Source of the DNA: Planctomycetota bacterium
Lineage (GTDB): Bacteria; Planctomycetota; Planctomycetia; Pirellulales; Lacipirellulaceae
Length of the DNA stretch: 50,179 nt
Direction of reading: 5' to 3'
Assembly: GCA_013152205.1 (NCBI GenBank)
Contig: JAADGV010000034.1
Span: 1 to 50,179, forward strand
Part shown: positions 7,906 to 17,056 of the stretch, piece after piece
Numbering within the stretch: position 1 is the first letter of the stretch
Layout: every line of letters starts with the position of its first letter
The notes under the pieces: model-generated
The model's input: only the letters and a program-made list of their open reading frames with translations
Database searches by the model: none
Told to the model about the DNA's origin: nothing
Position numbers and translations under genes: made by a program

Positions 7906-9123
7906 CTAGCGTGGCAATTGTTTGATTGCTTTGGGGAGATCTGGGTCGACGATTCCGCGTTCGCCGCGTCCTTCTTCGTCAATGCGAAGGTTGGTCACGC
8001 GGCTGATTTCTTCGAGATCGGCATCCCAATATTTTGCCCATTCTTCCCGGGGGGGCGCCGCCAAGGGGCGTACGATCCGAAAACCGACGATCTGCGACTC
8101 GTCGCTTGCGAACCACCAAGGACTTTGGGGGCTGTTGGGATCGTAGCTGCGCCAATCATCATCGCTGGACTGACCTCGCGAGGCCGAGCGACAGGCTCGA
8201 ATCTCTTCGTCCCACGATCCGCCTCGAAGCACTCTCGGGAATAAAACGGTCGGCCATCGGACGGCTTCTTTCGCGGAGGTTAGCCGTCCGGCAAAACTTG
8301 CGTAATGCTTGGCGTCGTACTCATCCAACACCCATTCAGCCGCGTTGCCGTGCATGTCGTACAGGCCCCAGGGGTTGGGTTTCTTTTCTCCGACCGGGTG
8401 CGCCTCCCAATCGGAGTTGTCGGTATGCCAGGCATACTCGCCGATTTTGTCGGGGTCGTCGCCAAAGCTGTAGGCAGTGGTCGTTCCAGCACGGCAAGCG
8501 TACTCCCACTCGGCTTCGGTTGGCAGACGATAAAAGTTGCCCGTCAACAGGCTCAGCCACTTGGTGTACTGCTTGGCCGAATACTGGGACATACTCACCG
8601 CTGGTAAATTTGGCTCTTCGCCACTTTGGTAAGTAAAGCCTGGTTCGTAGAGTTTTGAAGGTGCGGTGATTGCGTCGACTTCGTTTTCTTTGGTAATCTG
8701 CCGAATTCCTAAATCGTCAAACTGTTCGAAGACGTTGCATAGTTTCATAAATTCGTGATACTCGGCCCAAGTCACTTCGTATTTGCCCATCCAAAAAGGT
8801 TCGACTTCGACCTGGAAAATGGGGCCCTCGTCGTCGTTGCGATCGGCCTCGGAGGCCGGGCTGCCGATCGAAGCCTTTCCGCCTGGGATGGGCAGCATCT
8901 CGAACTTCGCTTTGCTGCCTGGAATCGTCTGCCCATAGGGCACCATCAAGCCAATCGCGGTCTTTACCGACCGGCCCTCAGCGGGCTCAGCCGTGACGAT
9001 GCCGGTCTCTGCATGCCCTGGGGAGAAACAAGAAAGCGTAAGCGACAGGGCAAGGACGAGGGTCAAAAACAAGGATCGCCTTGGGCATAGGGCAGAGAAT
9101 TTGAGCGTTAAATACTGAAGCAT
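7906..9123 (-). CDS. SUMF1/formylglycine-generating-enzyme-fold protein
   Basis: A 405-aa secreted protein with the sulfatase-modifying-factor fold. The N-terminal hydrophobic segment (SLFLTLVLALSLTLSCFSPGHAET) is a signal peptide; the Cys in it does not fit a lipobox well. The fold is shown by GKYEVTWAEYHEFMK, NLPAVSMSQYSAKQYTKWLS, YRLPTEAEWEYACRAGT, NPWGLYDMHGNAAEWVLD, RVLRGGSWDEEIRACRSASRG and a final VGFRIVR. The paired cysteines of true copper-dependent FGE are not evident at the C terminus (only one Cys in the RGGSW-CRSA block), so sulfatase activation is unlikely. No sulfatase gene is adjacent. It is probably one of the many planctomycete SUMF1-fold proteins of unknown role. Confidence 0.88.
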   Translation of the reverse strand: MLQYLTLKFSALCPRRSLFLTLVLALSLTLSCFSPGHAETGIVTAEPAEGRSVKTAIGLMVPYGQTIPGSKAKFEMLPIPGGKASIGSPASEADRNDDEGPIFQVEVEPFWMGKYEVTWAEYHEFMKLCNVFEQFDDLGIRQITKENEVDAITAPSKLYEPGFTYQSGEEPNLPAVSMSQYSAKQYTKWLSLLTGNFYRLPTEAEWEYACRAGTTTAYSFGDDPDKIGEYAWHTDNSDWEAHPVGEKKPNPWGLYDMHGNAAEWVLDEYDAKHYASFAGRLTSAKEAVRWPTVLFPRVLRGGSWDEEIRACRSASRGQSSDDDWRSYDPNSPQSPWWFASDESQIVGFRIVRPLAAPPREEWAKYWDADLEEISRVTNLRIDEEGRGERGIVDPDLPKAIKQLPR

Positions 9124-9450
9124 TGGGTAATCGCGTCTAGAAAGGGCAGGGTGGGAGACTGGTAAGTATCGTAGCTGGTGAACAGCGTTTCGTCCAAGAG
9201 CCCAGCCAGTGAACCTTAATTTTCAGTCTTGCTGCGATATCAGAGCGTCTTACCTTTTCCTGTTCGCAAAAGTGTTCTGCGGGAGGATGTCGTGGCCGAC
9301 ACCGCTAACGAATCTACTTTGGGATCAAGTGACTCTCGGGAACGTCAATTGGTAAGCTGCTCTAGCCGGGGTTTCTCAACCGTCTTTTGAGGAAATGCGG
9401 TCACGCATTTTTTGAAGAATGCTCAATTTCGCAGGCCAAATTCAGGTGGC
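9124..9450. other. Intergenic region with a weak hairpin
   Basis: 327 bases between the GH135-like gene and the SUMF1-like gene, both on the minus strand. It should contain the SUMF1-like promoter. AAATGCG-GTCA-CGCATTT at 9393-9410 is a 7-bp stem with a 4-base loop followed by TTT on the plus strand, 41 bases after the GH135-like stop; on the minus strand the U-tract is poor, so it is only a weak terminator candidate. No ORF is credible here. Confidence 0.4.
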
Positions 9451-10533
9451 CTACAAAGACCGATCGCGGGCTCGAACCAGGAATCGGATGCTCGCAGCGG
9501 TTAACAACAGCCAAAAAGTCCCCGGCTCGGGCACGGCCAGAGCGGCTGCCACCGCAGGCACACTTGTCATTCCAAACTGGCTCTGCCAAGCGAGAAAGTC
9601 TTGTCCATCAACATCGCCATCGCCATCGGCGTCGCCATCGTAGTGAGTAGCGCCTGTGGATATTCCCAATCCGGCGGACCACCTGAGCAAATCATCGCTA
9701 TCAACATCCAGGTCTTCGTCCATATCCCCCGGAAGAATCGAGGCGTTCAGTTGCTCGATAGCGTCAATCTGTGCCTGCCAATAGCTGGGCAATGTGTCCC
9801 AGGGATTGGGGAACGCATCGTCGGTGATGTAGATGGCTCCTGCGTTGTTGCCAATTGCCTCGACTAACTGATTTTGCATATCGGAGACAGAAGACTCGGT
9901 GTGGATCAAATTACCGAACTGAGATCGCGGGTAATCGGCAACCCAGGACGAAGGTGTGAAGCTTGAATAGTTGGCGCCCGTATTTTCGGTGATGATAAAG
10001 CGATCGGCGGTAGGCCATGTCATGTACTGTTCGATTGTGTTTATGCCCGGATTGCCGGTCAATTCCCAGTTGGGATCGATGCCCTTCACGTAGTTGTAGA
10101 TGTCGCGATAATAGTCCAGTTTTTGGGCGGGGCCCGTGTTGGCCATCTCGTCAATAAAGATGCCATCGAGGTTATACCAAGACGCGTAATCATCGATCTC
10201 GCTCAGCACGGTACTTAGGGGACGACTGCCGAAAGTGGTGTGAACATAGCCAATCACCTTACCTCCCGCCGCACGTAACGCGTCGACGGCAGCCACGTAG
10301 TCTGCGTTCTGGCCCCCCCCAGGCCCGCTGGCTGGATTCATAATGGCTGTGATTTTGACCTGACTGGCTGCCGAGTTGAGATCGTCCCAAGCGCTGCCGT
10401 TGCTAGGATAAAAATACGCAGGGACAATGACTTCGAGCTCACCATGGGCCTTAGGTACGTTGGCTGCGAGTAGTGCTATAACACTTATCGCCAGTAGGTT
10501 CATCGACCCTCGGAGTGTGCGTAGCCAAGTCAT
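9451..10533 (-). CDS. Spherulin-4/GH135-like secreted glycosidase, PEP-CTERM
   Basis: A 360-aa secreted protein. A signal peptide (MNLLAISVIALLAANVPKAHG) is followed by a TIM-barrel domain resembling spherulin 4 and GH135: VIVPAYFYPSNGSAWDDL, MNPASGPG, GKVIGYVHTTFG, and acidic DGIFIDEM near 145-152. Fungal Sph3 of GH135 cuts galactosaminogalactan, so an amino-sugar polymer is a possible but unproven substrate. Two dockerin-like calcium repeats follow (GDMDEDLDVDSDD and DGDADGDGDVDGQD, about 270-315), then a VPEPG PEP-CTERM tail with a hydrophobic helix and Arg-rich end. The ATG has a GAAGG Shine-Dalgarno sequence. It is the last gene of the sigma/FecR-led array. The GH135 link rests on remembered motifs and needs a profile search. 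Confidence 0.78.
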   Translation of the reverse strand: MTWLRTLRGSMNLLAISVIALLAANVPKAHGELEVIVPAYFYPSNGSAWDDLNSAASQVKITAIMNPASGPGGGQNADYVAAVDALRAAGGKVIGYVHTTFGSRPLSTVLSEIDDYASWYNLDGIFIDEMANTGPAQKLDYYRDIYNYVKGIDPNWELTGNPGINTIEQYMTWPTADRFIITENTGANYSSFTPSSWVADYPRSQFGNLIHTESSVSDMQNQLVEAIGNNAGAIYITDDAFPNPWDTLPSYWQAQIDAIEQLNASILPGDMDEDLDVDSDDLLRWSAGLGISTGATHYDGDADGDGDVDGQDFLAWQSQFGMTSVPAVAAALAVPEPGTFWLLLTAASIRFLVRARDRSL

Positions 10534-10595
10534 AACCTTCGTTTCCTCTTCTATAAATGATCAGGGCGCGACTGGGTCGCTCACGAGCGGCAAAC

Positions 10596-12275
10596 TCAGG
10601 CGCGCCCCGATGAGACGGCTTTCATGATGTTTTTGTTTCGCCAAGCCAGTCCTACAATTGCTGAGCACATAAGGGCAAGGCTGCTAGGTTCGGGCACAGC
10701 CGAAGCTGCTGCGGTAGCTGGGGCAGGAGTAGCAAAGTTTGCTTCCCAGTCGGCTAGGTCGGACGCCCCCAGTGAGCCGCCAAACTCGCGTTGCCAGGTA
10801 AGGAGATCGTTGCCATCGACGTCCGAGTCAAGATCGAAATCTGCGACCAATTGTAGTTGGCCTAAATCCGTGATCTCTTCAAACTCGCTACCTATTACGT
10901 ATCGTGCCCCTTCGGCGCTTTCAGAAATCTGTAGATCGGTTTTCAGGATATTGATGCCTGTGGCAGCGTCCCAAACGCCGGAGTTTGCAAAACGTATGGA
11001 GTATCGCACGTCGTTGCTGATTGAAGCCTCGAAGTCGGGCATTTTCAGTCCGACGGTGTAGGTTCCCTCTTCCATGTCGGCCGGTATGCCCAGAAAGGCT
11101 TGCACTTGGTTGCTGGTTCCCCCGCTCCAAAATCTTGGATCGACTTGCAGCGGAGCTGAGGAGATCTGGCCCGATGTGTTGTTCTCGAGCGTGACTTCGA
11201 CGTTGCGCGGGTTGAACAACTCGCCGAAGCCAACATTGTCGATGTCGAACTGGATCTGTAAGAGGCCGCTCGGTTTTACTTCGTTAGGCAAGGCGGCGGT
11301 TTGCAATTCGAATCGATAGCCTAGGCGATTGTTGATTTCGTCGAAACTGCCGTCGTTGACCCATTCTTGGATCACCGTGGGATTGTAATCGAGGTTCATG
11401 TAGTCGGTATGCAGTTGCTCCATTTCTGAGATTGCATTGAGGCCATTGGTTTGACTACTTTGGACGCAAGTTTCTCCCCCTTGAGGCGCAAAACGGCTTT
11501 CGCCACCGATGTAGTCTAGTTCGTCTTGACGAGACCAGCCTGGGGTGACATAGGTTCCGAAATCGGTAGGCGAGGCAAGAAAGCAGTCGTTCACATGGCC
11601 AACGCGGCTCAGATCACTTCCGTCAAAAGCATTGGCTGCGGTGATTTTTAACGTATCGTCTGAGGGCGACCCATTGAAAATCTCACGCTTAAAATGGGGC
11701 GTCCGGATACTGACCATTCGGTCTACGGGCAGAGCGTCGAGAATGGCCGTAAGAATCTCCGTACGGTCAGCATTGTTGTCTAGCCCATTGGTCGAGCTGT
11801 GCCACTCGCCCCAGCCGCCGATAAACCCGGCGTCCATCGTGAAGATGACGTCTTTGTTGGCTTCCCAAAGGGGCTTGAGTTGCTGGATGTGGGCGAGGAT
11901 CACCGATTTGGGCGCATCCGCCCCGCCATCATCGTTGTAGGCGAGACGCGGTTTTACTTTGATGCCGTTGGCCCTCGCGGCGTCGAAGCCGGCTTGGACG
12001 CTGTTGAGAAACGACTGACTGAGTGGCGAATTACGAAAGTTATCGGCCAGGATACGACCGTAGACCAAAGACTGCCCCTGGGGGCGAATGTTGCCGTAGC
12101 TCCACGGATTGGTCAGATCGGTGAAGCGAAGGAACCCCCGTTCGGGGTTGAGCACCTCGCTTGCCGATGGCTGAAACGTAATGGTCTGCAGCGGTGGCTC
12201 AGCCGCAACGGTTGAACCCGCGAGCAACAGCCAACTTAGCAGCAGCGTATTCGCCAGTTTGTACGAGTTTAGCAT
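10596..12275 (-). CDS. DUF4874/DUF4832 secreted protein, PEP-CTERM
   Basis: A 559-aa exported protein; I use the ATG at 12275 rather than the GTG three codons earlier. The signal peptide (LANTLLLSWLLLAGSTVAAEP) is followed by LNPERGFLRFTDL, LVYGRILADNFRNSPLS, KVKPRLAYNDDGG and IFTMDAGFIGGWGEWHSS, the characteristic order of DUF4874, a TIM-barrel glycosidase-like domain. A DUF4832 beta-rich domain with MVSIRTPHFKREIF follows. The C terminus has one dockerin-like repeat (DFDLDSDVDGNDLLTWQ) and a VPEPSS PEP-CTERM tail ending in basic residues. The last ~45 residues are nearly the same as those of the neighbouring 305-aa protein. Function is unknown; association with surface polysaccharide is inferred from fold and neighbours. 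Confidence 0.82.
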   Translation of the reverse strand: MLNSYKLANTLLLSWLLLAGSTVAAEPPLQTITFQPSASEVLNPERGFLRFTDLTNPWSYGNIRPQGQSLVYGRILADNFRNSPLSQSFLNSVQAGFDAARANGIKVKPRLAYNDDGGADAPKSVILAHIQQLKPLWEANKDVIFTMDAGFIGGWGEWHSSTNGLDNNADRTEILTAILDALPVDRMVSIRTPHFKREIFNGSPSDDTLKITAANAFDGSDLSRVGHVNDCFLASPTDFGTYVTPGWSRQDELDYIGGESRFAPQGGETCVQSSQTNGLNAISEMEQLHTDYMNLDYNPTVIQEWVNDGSFDEINNRLGYRFELQTAALPNEVKPSGLLQIQFDIDNVGFGELFNPRNVEVTLENNTSGQISSAPLQVDPRFWSGGTSNQVQAFLGIPADMEEGTYTVGLKMPDFEASISNDVRYSIRFANSGVWDAATGINILKTDLQISESAEGARYVIGSEFEEITDLGQLQLVADFDLDSDVDGNDLLTWQREFGGSLGASDLADWEANFATPAPATAAASAVPEPSSLALMCSAIVGLAWRNKNIMKAVSSGRA

Positions 12276-12316
12276 AGGGGCCACACGATTTGTCGTCGAA
12301 AAGGTTACCTACGAAG

Positions 12317-12352
12317 GCCGGTAGAGGTCTTGGGAGGAAGACCTCTACCGGC
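12317..12352. repeat. Perfect 15-bp inverted repeat between two PEP-CTERM genes
   Basis: Arms GCCGGTAGAGGTCTT (12317-12331) and AAGACCTCTACCGGC (12338-12352) are perfectly complementary, with a 6-base GGGAGG loop. It lies 22 bases after the stop of the 305-aa gene and 41 bases before the DUF4832 gene start, all on the minus strand. There is no U-tract, so a processing or stability hairpin or an attenuator is as likely as a terminator. Confidence 0.75.
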
Positions 12353-12374
12353 TGGGGATCGCTAGGGACGTCTC

Positions 12375-13292
12375 CTAGGCAACTTTGCGTCGTCGCAGCC
12401 CTAAACCGGCCATCGCGAAGCAAGCAAGCAGGAGGCTACTTGGTTCGGGCACAGCCGAAACTGCAGCCGTAGCCGGTGCGGGTGTGCCAAAGCCGGCTTC
12501 CCAATCGGCAAAGTCGGAAGCCCCCAGTGAGCCACCAAACTTGCGTTGCCACTCCAAGAAGTCGGCGCCGTCAATGTCTAAGTCGCCATCGAAGTCTCCG
12601 GGCGCACCGGGATTGGCCGCCAATGTGTAAGAGATTACGTCGGAGACGTCGCCTAAAAAACCCTGGTCGGTGTAGACTATGAGATCAAACGACGCGCCTG
12701 GGAATGCCGGAGCGCCAGGATTGGTAAACATCGTGTCGAGCGGTATGGCATACTCCTTTTCAACTCCACCCATGTTCCAGAAAGGAAAAAGCAACGCTCC
12801 TCCATTGCCTAGAGGCCCACCTGTGAGAGGGTCGCCCGTGTTGAAGTCAGGAGCAGGTTCTTGCTCAAAAGCAAAATCGTTGGAATAGCCTAAATCCGAT
12901 CCGAGTCCCGCTGCTGCGCCCAAGGCGAAAACATCGAAGCCTGTGGCCGCATCTTGGTCGGTATCGAATGCCAAGAACGTACCCGAGGAGTTCGTGTCGT
13001 AATAGGAAACACGTAGGTAGATAAAGTTAGCATCGTTTGCGATTTGGATCGTGTTAATGTCGATGAAACCAGGGTTGTCTTGGGCATCTGTCGCTGCAAT
13101 TGGGATACCAGATGCGGTCCAATCGTCGAATTCAGTGCCAGCCAGTTCTCCCTGTACTTGAATCGACGTCGTCCAATTACTGGGGGCAACGACGGCATGG
13201 GCCGTGGCGTGGGCCTTTTGGGTTGGTAGGGCAAAAACGCCGACAAGCATAGCCCCGCTCAGTACCGCTGTTGCAGATCGTAATAAGTTCAT
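12375..13292 (-). CDS. Secreted PEP-CTERM protein with CBM9-like beta domain
   Basis: A 305-aa exported protein not recognised by name. The start ATG has GAGGAG ten bases upstream. A signal peptide ends near KAHATAHA. Residues about 40-215 form a beta-rich domain with INTIQIANDANFIYLRVSYY and FLAFDTDQDAATGFDVFA, a pattern seen in CBM9-like and DOMON-type sugar-binding domains; the next gene upstream has the same pattern. One dockerin-like repeat (DFDGDLDIDGADFLEWQ) is followed by VPEPSS and a hydrophobic helix ending RRRK. It probably binds carbohydrate at the cell surface, but this rests on fold resemblance only. It is part of the sigma/FecR array. Confidence 0.75.
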   Translation of the reverse strand: MNLLRSATAVLSGAMLVGVFALPTQKAHATAHAVVAPSNWTTSIQVQGELAGTEFDDWTASGIPIAATDAQDNPGFIDINTIQIANDANFIYLRVSYYDTNSSGTFLAFDTDQDAATGFDVFALGAAAGLGSDLGYSNDFAFEQEPAPDFNTGDPLTGGPLGNGGALLFPFWNMGGVEKEYAIPLDTMFTNPGAPAFPGASFDLIVYTDQGFLGDVSDVISYTLAANPGAPGDFDGDLDIDGADFLEWQRKFGGSLGASDFADWEAGFGTPAPATAAVSAVPEPSSLLLACFAMAGLGLRRRKVA

Positions 13293-13411
13293 ATCTAGTT
13301 AACTCCTCATACAAGTAGTGATAAGCACATTGTTTTTTCTCCTAGACGGGGAGCACGCACACCCGGCTAGCAACCATGCTGGACATGGTCGGTCTTTCAA
13401 AAATCGATTTC

Positions 13412-13454
13412 GGCAGCAGCGGGCATATGATGTCTCGTGCTATCCGCTGCTGCC
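13412..13454. repeat. 11-bp inverted repeat downstream of a PEP-CTERM gene
   Basis: GGCAGCAGCGG (13412-13422) pairs perfectly with CCGCTGCTGCC (13444-13454) around a 21-base loop, starting 10 bases after the stop of the 237-aa minus-strand gene. On the minus strand a five-T run follows about ten bases later, so partial termination is possible. Like the hairpin at 12317, it divides adjacent genes of the array. Confidence 0.6.
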
Positions 13455-13464
13455 CAATTTCAAT

Positions 13465-14178
13465 TTACTTGCGCTGACGCAAGCCGAACATCATGCATCC
13501 ACCCAGTAAAATGAGTAGGGCACTACTTGGTTCGGGGATAACGGCTAGTGAGTAGCGGAAATAGTCGCCTGTTGCGCCACCGGTAGCTCCATTGGGATAA
13601 TAATCTTCGGGTGCCGCTGAGGCATTTAGCAAAATATCGAAGGCGTCTGGGTTGCCTAGCGCCGCCCGAGGGATCTTGATTTCGATATCAGTAGTAGGGA
13701 AATCGTCCCAAACTACGCCGCCGAGCCAATTCCAGGAGAATGCGCCTTGTGCGGCACCACCAGCGAAGCTGAAATAGCTGCCACCCTGTATTAGGTAGTC
13801 TGAGCCGGTCGAGAGAAAACCGCCGCCGCCGAAAAAGCCGGTCGACCGATCAAGATCGGTATCGAGATACAGGTTGTGCTGAAATCCGAAGAATTGAGGA
13901 GATGCCTGTGTATCTAATAAAATGCGGAAATAGATATTGGTGTCGTCGTGGGCAATCTGTAGGCCGGTAAAATCGATAGGCCCAGCATCGCCTGCAGGGT
14001 CGGATTGGTAGGACGGTACCGGAATCCAATCTGACCGATCGTTGTCGCCACCGACAACAGTGATTGCCCCATTGGCAACCGGATTGTTCTGGGTTTCGAG
14101 TAGCCCCGCATGAAGGCCCGACGAAAGCGATACTACGATCGCAAAGGCCAATGCGGTTGTGTAAAATTGTCGTTTCAT
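13465..14178 (-). CDS. Secreted PEP-CTERM protein, CBM9-like domain, no dockerin
   Basis: A 237-aa exported protein; a GAGGGGAG Shine-Dalgarno sequence supports the ATG at 14178. After the signal peptide (ALAFAIVVSLSSGLHAG) the whole mature chain is one beta-rich domain with DFTGLQIAHDDTNIYFRILLDT and NLYLDTDLDRSTGFFGGGG. This parallels IANDANFIYLRVSYYDT and AFDTDQDAATGFDVF in the neighbouring 305-aa protein. It ends VIPEPSSALLILLGGCMMFGLRQRK, a standard PEP-CTERM sorting tail. No dockerin-like repeat is present. It lies directly after the DUF1559 gene (53-base gap) on the same strand. Function is unknown; a ligand-binding surface protein is inferred. Confidence 0.75.
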   Translation of the reverse strand: MKRQFYTTALAFAIVVSLSSGLHAGLLETQNNPVANGAITVVGGDNDRSDWIPVPSYQSDPAGDAGPIDFTGLQIAHDDTNIYFRILLDTQASPQFFGFQHNLYLDTDLDRSTGFFGGGGFLSTGSDYLIQGGSYFSFAGGAAQGAFSWNWLGGVVWDDFPTTDIEIKIPRAALGNPDAFDILLNASAAPEDYYPNGATGGATGDYFRYSLAVIPEPSSALLILLGGCMMFGLRQRK

Positions 14179-14231
14179 AAGTCGTTACTCCCCTCAAGGG
14201 TAAAAAACTGCTTCAAAAAAAACGAAAACAA

Positions 14232-15287
14232 CTATTGGTTGACCACCACTCCATCGGAGCGATGCCCCTGCGTCCGGTGAACCTCGGGATCGACGTTGAA
14301 TGACACACTGCTGACCGAACCATCGCACATGGCCATGAAGAATCCGCTCGGGTGGGCGCTGCCGAAAAGCATTTCACCTGTAGCTTCGGAGGAGCCCGGT
14401 TTATCAGGACTGAGTACATATTTTAAACCCAACTGCCGCACTGCCGAGGTAGTCCGGAGCGTATCGTTGTTGTTTCCAGAGAACGCCGGTTCGTTGTCTC
14501 CCGCGTCGAGGCCATCGTCGTAATTATCGGTCGACATATATTTTTCGCCCACCATGTAGGTATTGGACGTGCCGTCCGTAACTCGACGGAAATTGATTTC
14601 CGAACGACCAAACACGACGCCTGTTGCTTCCCTCTCGAGTTGAAATACACTGTAAACATTCGCACCGAATTCGTCGGCCCAACTGTAGGTCGCTAATTCA
14701 GCTCGGTTTTCTGGCCAACTATCTATTTCTGGACTTAACATGTCTCCAGCGCAGGCAGCATAGTCCGTCTTGCCACACACCTCGAAAATTTCTGAATCAA
14801 CAAAGGGAACTGACGAGGAGTTGTTGGCGTAAGCGTAGAGACTTGCCCCACGCCGGCTAGGGCAAGTCATCCCCTCGAAGGGCGACTGCACACGTTGCTT
14901 GGTTGCCGCGTTGCGATCTGCCCCTGTCGCCCCGCGTCCGAGTTCGTGTGTATTGCTCTGCTCAATAAACGGCAAAATATTATACATCCAGCCACCAGAC
15001 TGCTCTTTGCCATATCCTTCATCCGGATACCCAAGCCACATCCATCCCCATCCGCCCGACGGTAAATGCCCATGCGTGTCGTGATGATTGTGGAACGCAA
15101 GCGCCAATTGCTTTAATTGGTTGGAACACTGGGTACGCCGGGCCGCTTCGCGGGCGGCTTGAATGGCCGGTAACAACAGAGCGACCAGGACGCCAATGAT
15201 CGCGATGACGACCAGTAGCTCTACTAGCGTAAACGCCCTTATCCTAGAATAGTGACCAGAATGCTTATATCCTGCATTTATTCTCAT
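14232..15287 (-). CDS. DUF1559 pseudopilin-like protein
   Basis: A 351-aa member of the planctomycete DUF1559 family. Near residue 20 it has a prepilin-type cleavage and methylation segment, [20 protein letters not shown], then the conserved [36 protein letters not shown]. The C terminus carries the H-X9-DG signature ([14 protein letters not shown]). Such proteins are thought to be processed by a prepilin peptidase and assembled or displayed at the envelope; the function is unestablished. The ATG has GGAAG eight bases upstream. It sits between the FecR gene (44-base gap) and the first PEP-CTERM gene, consistent with one transcription unit. Confidence 0.93.
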   Translation of the reverse strand: MRINAGYKHSGHYSRIRAFTLVELLVVIAIIGVLVALLLPAIQAAREAARRTQCSNQLKQLALAFHNHHDTHGHLPSGGWGWMWLGYPDEGYGKEQSGGWMYNILPFIEQSNTHELGRGATGADRNAATKQRVQSPFEGMTCPSRRGASLYAYANNSSSVPFVDSEIFEVCGKTDYAACAGDMLSPEIDSWPENRAELATYSWADEFGANVYSVFQLEREATGVVFGRSEINFRRVTDGTSNTYMVGEKYMSTDNYDDGLDAGDNEPAFSGNNNDTLRTTSAVRQLGLKYVLSPDKPGSSEATGEMLFGSAHPSGFFMAMCDGSVSSVSFNVDPEVHRTQGHRSDGVVVNQ

Positions 15288-15331
15288 ATCTATGCTTCCG
15301 TTTCCAAAACTAAGTGTGTAGTTTTTTGGTT

Positions 15332-16999
15332 TTACTGCACCACATCAACCCAATTGTGTCCTACGCGAACTTCGTCGAAGGTTGCGGTCGTTTCGTCGTC
15401 CATTTCCCAGCAACGGATGGCGATTGCGTCGGCGCCCGGCTGGCCTGTATCGCGAATGATTACTTTGTTGGGTACTCGCTCGTCGGCTAACGAGGGATTG
15501 ATCCATATTGATAGTCGTTCTTGATCGCCGACTGCGTCGAACTCTAGTTTGCCGACAATCAAGTGTCGGCTACCGCTGAGGTATTGCCCGCAGTCGCCGA
15601 TTGCTTGCTCCTCATGCTGGCTTGTGAATGGGGCTAGGCGTCCTGAAAACTGTCCATCCGTGATGCCAATCACAGCCAGATCGGTATCTCCGTTGCTCCA
15701 GTAGTGGGGGATGAACTTGAAGAGTTCCAGCCATGCCGAGCAACGAGGGTCGGGGCCATCCACGCGGAACTCCGCCGAAAAAAAGAGTTTTCTTGCCGTA
15801 GCTAGCCCCGGGTCCAGAAACCTTTGGACAACGCCGCTGCCTGATCCGCGGGACATCGCTCCGACTGTACCAAGCAAAAACGAGACGCTGTTACTATCGG
15901 GCGTACTAATCCAGGGTCCGTTCCAACCAAAGCCACCGTTTCTTCCAACCAGACGAGTGCCTGGTCCGCCCTGGCCGAACGAATCGACCGCGAGAGCATT
16001 GAGGGCCTCTTTGCGAAGCTGGCTGTCAATCAGTGGCAACGACCGAGCGAACTGGTGCAACGGTTCAGGCATCTCTAATACTTGAACCTTGGAGCTTTGC
16101 TCATCGAGTGTCATCCTTCTTGCTGCCCCCGCCAATAGTCCGACAGAAACCTCTTCCTGCCCCGACCCAGACTGTTGAGAAGCGTAATCTTGCGGATGCA
16201 ATTCCAGTTCTCCTTCAAAAACATGCACCTCAATCTCTTCGTCCACATTGACACCAAACTCAGTGCCCAGATCGACCACACGCCCAAGCGGAGTATCGAC
16301 GGTAAACCCATGTGCCACCTCGGGCACGCGTGCTGTCAGCTCTCCGCTATTGAGGAAGCAACTCATGCCGGAATCGATCCGTAGCGACGCAGGACCACGC
16401 AATATAATCTCTGCACCACTGTCGAACCGCACTTTGGCAAGTCCCTCCAGAAGATTCAGCTGATCCTCACAGTGCAGCAAACCACCCTGGACGGTTGCTA
16501 CGGTTTCGTCTCCCCATCGACACTCGACGTCCTGCACCACTCGCGCCACGTACTGCACACGGCTACGGCTAAAGGGAGTGGGTGTATTGCTGCTGCCAGA
16601 CCAAAGAAAAATCGCGGCCCCAACAAAAACGATCGCGGCCGCCAAGCCAGCCGCTATCTTCGGAACGAATGGGCGCAGATGCATCAAACCGTTGTCACGG
16701 ATATCCCATTCTTTGAGTCGTAAGACAAGCGAGTGCTGCTTCTTGCCAGAGAGAGCTACGTTGGCGGGATTGGTCTGCGAGTAAACCAAACTGGCGTGCA
16801 TGTGGAGATACTGGATATAGATGGATCTCGCTTCATCCGAACGCTGTAGAAGTTGGCCTAGGTGCCTCGCTTCCGCCTCGCCTAGCATCCCTTCGCACAA
16901 GGTACTTAGCAGGTCATTTAGCTGCTTTAACTCGTAGGAGTCTAGCGGATCGTCCGACGGAGCCGGCTCGTTCAAGTTTTCTGGATTTTGAATATTCAT
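15332..16999 (-). CDS. FecR-domain transmembrane protein (putative anti-sigma factor)
   Basis: A 555-aa single-pass membrane protein. A cytoplasmic N-terminal helical region ([28 protein letters not shown]...[14 protein letters not shown], about 26-75) resembles the short anti-sigma segment of planctomycete FecR proteins. A TM helix follows ([19 protein letters not shown], about 110-128), then a periplasmic FecR domain ([12 protein letters not shown]...[17 protein letters not shown]...[15 protein letters not shown]...VFEGELEL, about 165-265). The last 240 residues look like a LamG/concanavalin-type beta domain ([33 protein letters not shown]). It probably holds the ECF sigma factor encoded just upstream and senses an extracellular ligand; this is inferred from synteny. 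Confidence 0.88.
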   Translation of the reverse strand: MNIQNPENLNEPAPSDDPLDSYELKQLNDLLSTLCEGMLGEAEARHLGQLLQRSDEARSIYIQYLHMHASLVYSQTNPANVALSGKKQHSLVLRLKEWDIRDNGLMHLRPFVPKIAAGLAAAIVFVGAAIFLWSGSSNTPTPFSRSRVQYVARVVQDVECRWGDETVATVQGGLLHCEDQLNLLEGLAKVRFDSGAEIILRGPASLRIDSGMSCFLNSGELTARVPEVAHGFTVDTPLGRVVDLGTEFGVNVDEEIEVHVFEGELELHPQDYASQQSGSGQEEVSVGLLAGAARRMTLDEQSSKVQVLEMPEPLHQFARSLPLIDSQLRKEALNALAVDSFGQGGPGTRLVGRNGGFGWNGPWISTPDSNSVSFLLGTVGAMSRGSGSGVVQRFLDPGLATARKLFFSAEFRVDGPDPRCSAWLELFKFIPHYWSNGDTDLAVIGITDGQFSGRLAPFTSQHEEQAIGDCGQYLSGSRHLIVGKLEFDAVGDQERLSIWINPSLADERVPNKVIIRDTGQPGADAIAIRCWEMDDETTATFDEVRVGHNWVDVVQ

Positions 17000-17018
17000 A
17001 ATTTTATGTTGTCAATAG

Positions 17019-17056
17019 AACTCGCAGTGGGCGTACTTTATTTTTAACTGCGAGTT
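17019..17056. repeat. Hairpin at the sigma factor/FecR boundary
   Basis: AACTCGCAGT (17019-17028) pairs perfectly with ACTGCGAGTT (17047-17056) around an 18-base AT-rich loop. The distal arm overlaps the sigma-factor stop codon, and the FecR start lies 19 bases beyond the other arm. It may tune the ratio of sigma factor to FecR protein, by attenuation or mRNA processing; there is no U-tract after the stem. Confidence 0.6.

Noticed and set aside
7906..9123. True formylglycine-generating enzyme (sulfatase activation)
   Set aside because: The expected C-terminal cysteine pair is not present and no sulfatase is nearby; kept as SUMF1-fold only.
9460..9500. GCTCGAACCAGG string as a reverse tRNA T-arm
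   Set aside because: It lies inside the PEP-CTERM coding end and has no acceptor, D or anticodon arms.
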